NCBI GenBank assembly: GCA_001466705.2
Contig: LATX02000183.1
Coordinates: forward strand, 124,001-188,000
Length of the DNA stretch: 64,000 nt
Origin: Moniliophthora roreri
Taxonomy: Eukaryota; Basidiomycota; Agaricomycetes; Agaricales; Marasmiaceae
Reading direction: 5' to 3'
Under the pieces are notes generated by a model, which saw nothing but the letters and a program-made list of their open reading frames with translations, searched no databases and was not told the DNA's origin. Each line of letters starts with the position of its first letter. Position 1 is the first letter of the stretch. The position numbers were made by a program, and so were the translations under genes. This document shows positions 56,375-64,000 of this stretch, piece after piece.

Positions 56375-59300
56375 ATGTCATCCCAAGACTCTGAGGATTA
56401 TCTCGCTGTCCTCAAGGCTTCCTACGACTATTCTCCTCAGTCAGACGATGAGATTGCAATCAAGGAGGATCAGATACTCCTCCTGATAGAAAGGGTCGAT
56501 GAAGAGTGAGTATATCGTCTTACCTGTCACCGCAGCTTCGGAATTCAATGGTTTCATTCAGTTGGTGGAAAGTCAAAATCAAAGGCAACACACAAGAAGA
56601 AGACACCCCAGTCGGTCTCGTTCCAGCTGCATATGTCGAACAGGTGTGTGGTCGCGGACATGCCTGGGCATGCGTCTCACTCCGGTTATCAGGCAGACCA
56701 CACTTCCGTTGTGAAAGCGCTGTACGACTATGAAGCTAGCGCTGGGGGAGAGCTCACAATCAAGGAGGATGAGATCTTGCTCGCATTTGATACGGAAGAG
56801 GAGTGGTTATTGGTTCAGAGCACCGCAAAGGGCGGCAAGGCCGGTTTCGTTCCAGCCAACTACGTGGAACCGCACAACGAGGGTGAAGGAGAAACAAGTG
56901 CTGCACCACAGATTGTCATTCCTCCAGATGTAGGCATCATCATTCCGCTACTGCTTTCATCCAACTCATGCATCTTTAGCCCCCTCGACCAGTCAGCACC
57001 TACGTCGATCCAGCTGAAAGGGTTGCAAATGCGAAAGCGAACACCGACGACATCAAAACCTGGTCTGTTTCTGAAGTGGACAAGAAGGGGAAGAAGCTCA
57101 AAGGGACTCTGGGTGTTGGGAATGGTGCTGTATTCTTTGCGAGCGAAACTAGCAAGGTGAGTACGGCGTTGCTGACATCTATTTTTGTGATAACCAAAAA
57201 TGTATTCCAGGCCGCGGTACAGAAGTGGCAAACTGCAGACATCACTAATATCGCCATAGATAAGAAACAAGTTACTTTCGACATTGGGGGTACCAACCCA
57301 ACCAGCCTCCATTTCCATGCTGGTTCAAAGGACAACGCAGAGGCTATCGTCGAGAAGCTGGAAAGCTCAAAGGCATTATCAGCTGCGTCACAACCGTCAG
57401 CCACCGCTGATACTCCTAAAGAACCACCGAAGAAACCCAGCGTTCACTTTTCTCCCGCCTCTCCCACTATAATACCTCCTCGAGAACCTTCAGAAGATGG
57501 CGACTACGAGGAGCAGGAAGAGGCTCAGTCAGTTAATGGTGCCAGTCATGACGACGGTGACGACGACGATGTGGAAAGAGTTACTGTACTTTATGATTTC
57601 ACAGCCGACGGTGACGACGAGTTGACGGTATCCGAGGGTGAACAGCTGGTTGTTCTGGAAAAGGATGGCGATGAGTGGTGGAAATGTCGAAATCAGAAAG
57701 GTCGTGAAGGTGTTGTTCCTGCTTCATATATCGAGGTGAGTGGGAGACAGGATATCATGTTCCACGCTTGACATTGTTCTAGGTAATTGCATCGAATGCA
57801 AGTTCGTCCAAAGCAAGTGCTGCCAAGGTCGCTCAAGAAGCTGCAGAAGCTCAAGCACGAGCAGAAGCCCAACGTAGAGCCGAAGAAGCTCGAGCCAAGG
57901 CGGAAGCGGAGGCGAATGCCAGAGCCGAAGCAGAGGCTAAAGCGCAGGCAGAAGCCGAACGTGCAGAGCGGGAAGAGGAGGAACGAAAGGCACGTAAGAA
58001 GCAGGAAGCTAAGCAACGTGCTGAGGCAGCGCAGGCTGCTGCTGACGCCGAGCGAAGAAAGCGTCAAGAGGCTGCCGCTGCTCGCGCCCAGTCATCACCT
58101 CCTCCATCCAGGTGTGTAGAACTCTCGTTAAGACGAAGATAATTACTGAGAGTATTTGAAGTAGTCGTGAGGAGAGGCGACGTTCAGAAGCGCGTCCCAG
58201 TTCCAGCACCGGTAACAAAGCAAGTGATAATGGTTGTACGTGGCTTCTACCATCTTGCAAACCTCGCTTTCCCTGATGTATCTTTAGTCCCACCGGCAGA
58301 ACATGTACGGACATGGCATGATCGGAGTGGACAATTCCGCGTTGATGCCGCTTTGCTGAATTTCAAGGATGGCAAGCTTAGACTGCACAAGACAAATGGT
58401 GTCATTGTCGAAGTTCCTTCAGAGAAGATGTCTTTGGAAGATATGAAATACATCGAGAAGACATACAACAAGAAACCAAGACCTAAGGAAGACGACGACG
58501 ATAACATACCGCTGGCTCAGCAGAAACGGGCACCTTCGGTCAGACAACAATCGAAGAAAGGACCAACCGTGGATTGGTTTGACTTCTTCCTGAGCGCAGG
58601 GTGCGATCTCGATGATTGCACGAGATACGCTGCTTCGTTTGAAAGGGACAAGATTGATGAGGCGATCCTTCCGGATATTACAGAGAGTACCATGCGCTCC
58701 TTGGGTTTGAGGGAAGGCGATATCATCCGGGTGAAGAAGACCATCGAGTCGCGGAAGCCGCCAAAGAAGGACGTTGACCCAAGAGAAGCCCAAATTGCCA
58801 ATGACGAAGCTCTTGCCCGCCAATTGGAGGCCCAGGATAAGGGAGGATCGTCGAAGGCTGCGCCGAACCTGTTTGCCTCAGGGCCCGGCGGCGCCTTGAA
58901 GGCGACTCGACGTGGCAGGCCTCAACCCAGCAAGAGTTTGCCTCCTTCTGTCGACCTCAATGCGATCAACACGGTGTCTGAGCAGATACAGCGGACTAGC
59001 TCACCCTCGCTACTCAGCCCAGATAACGTTCGATCCTCCTCTACACCGGTGCAACCTCCTCCCAGGTCAAGTTCTGCTTTACCGGCAACCAGCGGTTTCG
59101 AGGACGATGCTTGGACGAATCGGCCAAGTTCAACGAAGCCGCTTGCGCCTACTCCACCTGCCACTACCGCCCGTGCTCCTTCTGCACCTCCAACTGCTAC
59201 GGCAGCTCCAACTACGACAACAACTGCGGCGCCTGCTACAGCCTCCAGCGCGCCAGCACCCGTTGTTACCGAGGCGGCGAAACCATCGTCGCCGAAATCC

Positions 59301-60355
59301 CTTGCAAATACCACCGAATCCGACATATTCGATCAACTTGCACGTCTGAGCGAGCTTCGGAAGAATACTCCAGTCCCGCCAGCACCGGCACCTCAGGCTG
59401 CCTCCTCCGTCTCTAATCCTACTTCACCGCCTCCTCCCAGCTTCATGTCAGGTCTTGGTATCAATAACTCGCCATTATCGATGGGCCAGCATGTTCAGAA
59501 CCAACAAACCGGCATTCTACCGCAGTCGACAATTCAGCCTTACAATGGGCCTAGAGGTCCATTTGCACCTGTTCCCGCCAATCAAGCTCTGTTGCGACCC
59601 TTGATACCTACTCAGACTGGGTTCGGTGGATTCGTTCCCACACGGCCTGGGTCCACGCCATCCTTCCTCAACTCCCAGCCCACTGGGATGCCTGGCTCGC
59701 AACTAATGATGAATCAACCTACGGGAATCCCTGGCTCACAACCACTCATGAGCCAACCCACGGGAATGCCTTTCGGTGGCTTCAACAACCCGAGTCCCTT
59801 CCAGAATAATGGTGGCCTCCAATCCAGTGGTAACTTTAACACACCAAGTCCAATTATGTCGAGTACGTGCCCACTACGTAGATACTTTGAACACGCTGAC
59901 TAGTCGCCAATAGATCCTACAGGTTTCAGTCCCAACCCTGGTTTCGGTCAATCACCGTTTAATCAGTCACCATTTAACAATGCTGTTTCTTCACCTCCAC
60001 CTTTACCTTCATCTAATGCACCAACAACCACGGATACAAATCCAGGTATGTGAAATCATACTTCCCACTGATTACAGTTCTGACTGTCGTTGCAGCTAAT
60101 ATTTTTGCCCAAATGAAATCGGGCACGTTCGCCAACGACAATCAATCAGGTCCTCAAGCATCTGGTATGTCATTCCTTCTAGTGCTATTCCTATACTCAT
60201 TCCACTTAGACAAATACGATGCGTTAAGGCCAAATCGTGAGTGTACTATCTTCTCCGAAACTACTTGAGTCTCACCACATACAACTGCAGCCATGGTTCC
60301 CTCGACTACCGGATGGGGCAATTTCCAGGGCTCGTCTTTCGTCGGATATCGTTAA
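56375..60355 (+). CDS. SLA1: Endocytic adaptor Sla1 (SH3, SHD1, SHD2 domains)
   Basis: Twelve exons: 56375-56505, 56562-56643, 56693-56929, 56980-57156, 57211-57735, 57783-58111, 58165-58235, 58288-59862, 59914-60045, 60096-60164, 60210-60236, 60291-60355; 1139 residues. Two adjacent SH3 domains (ALYDYEA; WWKVK; GFVPANYVE), a conserved linker (STYVDPAERVANAKANTDD), a third SH3 at about 331-385 (VTVLYDFTADGDDELTV, EWWKCRNQ), an Ala/Arg/Glu coiled coil (about 390-495), SHD1 (HVRTWHDRSGQFRVDAALL, about 522-580), SAM-like SHD2 (DWFDFFLSAGCDLDD, about 613-672), a Pro/Ser/Thr region, then NQPTG/SQPTG repeats. In yeast Sla1 binds NPFxD cargo signals through SHD1, clathrin and actin regulators, and its LxxQxTG repeats are phosphorylated by Ark/Prk kinases. 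All exon joins keep frame. Confidence 0.95.
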
Positions 60356-60466
60356 TTGGGCTTGATGTAATGCGGACGGAATAATTTATGAATTCCAGCA
60401 GTGTTTAATATCAGTGCTTGACTATAAAAAACAGCGAATATACATATACAATGCGTGGATGATGGA
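60356..60466. terminator. Shared 3' region of convergent SLA1 and SEC7
   Basis: Only 111 bp separate the two stop codons, so the 3' ends of both transcripts probably overlap. AT-rich stretches (GAATAATTTATGAATTCC, CTATAAAAAACAGCG) could serve polyadenylation on either strand. Confidence 0.5.
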
Positions 60467-63400
60467 TTATGATGACTCTATGATGCCCTGTGCAAACCCG
60501 ACCCTTACAAAGTATGTCTTCAAGCTCTGTCGAACCTCTGTTGTCAGTTCTCTAGCTAAGAGTTCTGCGACAAGAGGGTAAATTGCAGGAAGGTATCTGA
60601 CGAACTGGTGTACAAGCATTAGTTTTGCAAAAGTAGGATTGTGGATGAAAATCCACATACGGCTTTGTCGTTGAATCGGCAAAATCCGTCTAGTATCTCG
60701 GCAACTACCGGTGTCCACGCAACGATGTTTTTGGCCTGTGTGTCTGCACGCAATTTATTGAAATCTCGTATGACTCCCAAACTGAGCCTAGAGTTATCGT
60801 TCAGCGTTTAAAAGGACGGGTAGAATAAAGAAATACGAACGGCATAAGGCGTTCAGCAATCTGACCTCGAGCTGTTTGGTGTTCAGGACGAGGGTCGTAA
60901 TACATTCGGAGCAACACATGAACCAGTGTGGAGGCACTACTTGACTCCTGCTTGAGAAGATTGGGCAGGTGCTTCATAAAACCTAAGAGCAATGTTGAGC
61001 CTGACATGTCTCGACGAGAAATCAGGGGAACACTGACCAACTTTCCATAGACCCGTCCGAAGATCCTTGTCTTCGTTGAACATGCGAGCAAACTGGTAGC
61101 TATGGTCAAGGACGCCCATTAGTCGCAAAAGCTGATCCGGCGGTATATTGTTGTAGACTTCATCATTGCGTAGCAGGTCATTCGTAGTCTCTATTAGGAG
61201 AAGCTGCAAGACGCATTTGACAATAATCTGCTTGAAGATCCGGCGACGGTCGCTGACAGTATGCTGCGAGCCCTTCACTTGCTCACTCCCAGAGGAAAGA
61301 GGAGCTGGAAGAATTGCTTGCCCATTGGCATCTACAGAAGCACGGTGCTTTAGCTTCTTATCCGAGCCAATAACATGGGACTTACCATTAGCATCCGACA
61401 GTTCAGCACTGTTCTGATCACCGATTTGTACTCGTAGCTCATCATCGAACAATTGATGGGGGGTCGTCGTCTTGAACAGCCGTACGAAGGTTGTGGCTAC
61501 ACGCTCCCATCGAGATGAGCTCAGTTTTGAGACGTTATTCTCAAGGAGCTGCTGCAAACAAGACGTCCCGATCCGGGCCAGAGTATCGTTCTCTGTTTGA
61601 AATTAAAACAAAAATGCGAATTGGGTCCAAAATAGAACTGACCTTGACATATACACACGCACAACAAATCAAGTAATCCGTCCAGGAAACGTTCCAGAAT
61701 ATCGAAAAAGAATGTGTACAAGTCAATAAGGTCGCGAAGGGCCTGTATCATCGTTGTTGACAGCCATACGCTCATGTCTTCCTGTGTGCTAAACCGGGAT
61801 AGGTCTTGGCTAGACTTGAGCACAGAAAAGATCGGGAAAAGTAATTCCTGGCATACAGTATCCCAGAACTCGATGGGATATGACTTTCCGTAGGTCTTGA
61901 GCGTGGTAAACAGCGAGTCAAGAGCCCTGAGTAACTGGAGTGAAATAATAGCAAAATCAAGATTCGGATAACTTACAAACGTCGAACCTCAAGGTCTTCT
62001 CCATTCATGATAATATCGTAAAAAGCGAAAAGGACCGGGTACCAATACTTGATCATGTTGTCATCCATAGACTCTGTTGACCAACCGCATTCTGGGCACT
62101 CCAACATGACGGGAATGACACCTCGAAGCATCCCTATGGCCAAAAGACTGACTTTCTGATACTTGCTCACTTTACAGAAATCAGTGATGCAAACCGTCAA
62201 ATCGGCGAAGGCACCATGTCGAACAATCGCATCGAAGTGATCCTTGTTCAACCGTGTTACAATTTCGAACCCGGAATTGGCGATTCGTTCTAAATAGCGT
62301 GAGTAAAGGTGATTGCAGAACCGAAGACAATTATTTACCTGTAAGAACCTTGGACGCAGCTTGGAAGACACCAAACATCGTTCTCCAACCTGAACGCATG
62401 TTCTGGACTCTGGCTTGAATCATCTGCTGTAGACATTGCAAAACCTTCCGTAATGGCTGTCTGTCAATTACACTTTCTTGTAAAGAGTTCAGCCCAACTG
62501 ACCATGTCTCTAATATCCGGGTTCGAATTGTGTATCATCGTATGCTCGAACGGCTTTAAAAAGTCCTTTTGGAATTTGAAGTGGGTAAGCTCCTCTTTCT
62601 CCAAGAACCGCATGGCAAGCTGGCGCAAGGAATCCAACGCAAAAGACGCAACATGTGGATTGTTATGACAACAGACCTACTTTTTTCATTAGTGCGCAAA
62701 CATAGGCAACATGTTCCCGACCAACCTGGTTAAAGTGTTCACCAAGAATGTCCCACAGATTCGACCATTCGAGGCGAATTCGGTTCATATTGTAGTAAGA
62801 TATTTCGACAAGTTTTTGAAGGCTGAATAATCGCGGATGCTGAGAAAGCCCGGAAGACTGGATTTCCTCCCATGATACATCACTGAGAGCTTGCACGAAA
62901 TCGACGATAGCTGTCTGCAGAAAGGTTATCACGGCTTATCATTCCCAGCATTCAAAAATTCTTACTCCAGATAAGTAGTGACTGAGGGAAAATACCATAT
63001 CGGCTGCAACCGTGATATGTGTCGACCGACTCTCATTTGCCAGCTCCTCGTTCGGTAACTTCTTCATGCGCCTACATCAAAAGGTCTCAGTTGGTACAAG
63101 ACTGTCAAATCACAAATCCTCACCCTTTTTTTGAATCTGGGATATCAACACCACCGCTGATAAGTTGCATGTGTTCCAGTTGACTGACGCAAGTGAGAAC
63201 TTCGTGCCAGGAGCCCTTGAGGTTATTGCCCTCCGTGACCGCCACGTCCAGCAGAGTTTTTATGGCCTCCATGTTCTTTGTCTTCATCTCGCCAAGGTTG
63301 TTCAGGAATGTGAATTTGGCGAGTGTAGTGACGAACGCATTGCGTTCGAGTTCTAGATCGAAGAAGCAGACAATACGGATAGCACTCTTGAAACCGTCCA

Positions 63401-63947
63401 GACAAAGCTCCACGATTTCGAGATCATCCGTATCTTGAAGAGGGCCTGACAGTCCAGCCAAGAATGGGATCCAAGCCACTTCAAACATCGGGCGAACATG
63501 CACGAAATGAGAGGCACTGAAAAACTGTTCGCCGCCCTTTGAGCCTTTACGTTGAGTGCGCATCATCGTTCGGAAGAGGGCCTAGGGATGGATGAGAGAT
63601 CGAGCACTTCATAGAAAAAAGGTGGACTACCTCTGTTTTATTGGCCATACCGCTAGACTGCATTACGTATGCTTCTTTCTGGAGGTCACGACCCATGTTA
63701 GCCAAGGCACTCGCCAAACTAGGACCAGTCGCACTGGCAGTCGGTCCCACTTCATCCTTCATCTTGATCTCATTGCTGACGATATCATCATAGATCTCAG
63801 AGAGGAGCTCTTCTGGCAGATCGGAATTGTCGTTGATGCCGCGATTGTTTTTGATGAAGTCAGCCTTGGTCATGCGCTTCTTGACTTGCGGGTTGTGAGC
63901 ATCGGTGTTGAGCAATATAACGGAATATGCCAAAACATATGCAGCAT
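60467..63947 (-). CDS. SEC7: Arf guanine nucleotide exchange factor Sec7, C-terminal 968 residues (partial)
   Basis: Twelve exons: 63947-63631, 63581-63124, 63071-62966, 62914-62726, 62676-62503, 62444-62339, 62289-61977, 61926-61643, 61592-61038, 60982-60841, 60787-60661, 60604-60467. The first visible exon holds the end of the Sec7 domain ([40 protein letters not shown]). The catalytic Glu exon lies beyond the window; the intron donor GTGAGT ends exactly at base 64000. Conserved downstream blocks follow ([84 protein letters not shown]). Family knowledge: it activates Arf1 at the trans-Golgi for vesicle formation. One donor is atypical (GTTCGT at 60840). Confidence 0.96.
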
Positions 63948-64000
63948 CTGTAACAATAGAACTTAGTCATAGGAATGGATCAGCGAGAAACGAAACTCAC

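Noticed and set aside
1..64000. tRNA and rRNA genes
   Set aside because: I scanned for tRNA-like TPsiC and anticodon arms and for rRNA-like stretches and found nothing convincing.

Overview
This window looks like nuclear DNA of a basidiomycete, probably an agaricomycete. The coding genes at the right are split by many short (about 50 bp) GT-AG introns and encode clear fungal orthologues. The rest is packed with Ty3/gypsy fragments, a crypton-like tyrosine recombinase and a DUF6589-like gene, all typical of agaricomycete repeats. Species cannot be told from the sequence. Eleven single N characters (3716, 9088, 10890, 11300, 11763, 19562, 21678, 25304, 25872, 44633, 48787) mark contig joins, and several joins carry repeated or inverted flanks, so the order of pieces left of 48.8 kb should be read with caution.

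1-52.2 kb is a nest of mobile elements with no convincing host gene. Recognisable families: (G) a Ty3/sushi-like chromovirus with LTRs of about 436-458 bp, including an almost complete copy at 37326-44294 with a perfect 5-bp target duplication, two intact LTRs, a self-priming-type primer site, a canonical -1 frameshift heptamer and a nested young solo LTR; a 3' half of the same family lies at 26331-29359. (B) A Tf2-like chromodomain pol at 29401-33066 (+) and broken on the minus strand at 15050-17107. (D) A second Ty3 family with LTRs of about 1.45 kb (6894-8343, 168-778, 17108-17861, 35933-36223), gag at 18.8-23.3 kb and a pol piece at 3038-3478. (C) An element at 48788-50541 in which gag is fused in frame to integrase. 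(R1) A repeat of about 1.7 kb present in seven pieces, twice directly downstream of a B-type pol. DNA elements: CACTA-ended non-autonomous elements of about 0.72-0.75 kb (10487, 11961, 12697, 18008, 33152), a long-TIR element (23314-26330 plus ends at 3504 and 21514), and two TA-flanked MITEs (22243, 52523).

Almost all element reading frames are broken by TGA where Arg (CGA) is expected, or by TAG/TAA where Trp or Gln is expected. This is the signature of cytosine deamination at methylated sites. The solo LTR at 41100-41555 still has many CpG dinucleotides and is therefore young.

52.9-64 kb is a compact gene block with ordinary CpG content: TCA17/TRAPPC2L (+), SUP35/eRF3 (-), SLA1 (+) and the C-terminal two thirds of SEC7 (-). 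SUP35 and SLA1 are divergent from a 289-bp shared promoter. TCA17/SUP35 and SLA1/SEC7 are convergent pairs, the latter only 111 bp apart. Three of the four genes act in membrane traffic (TRAPP assembly, actin-dependent endocytosis, Golgi Arf activation); the fourth terminates translation.
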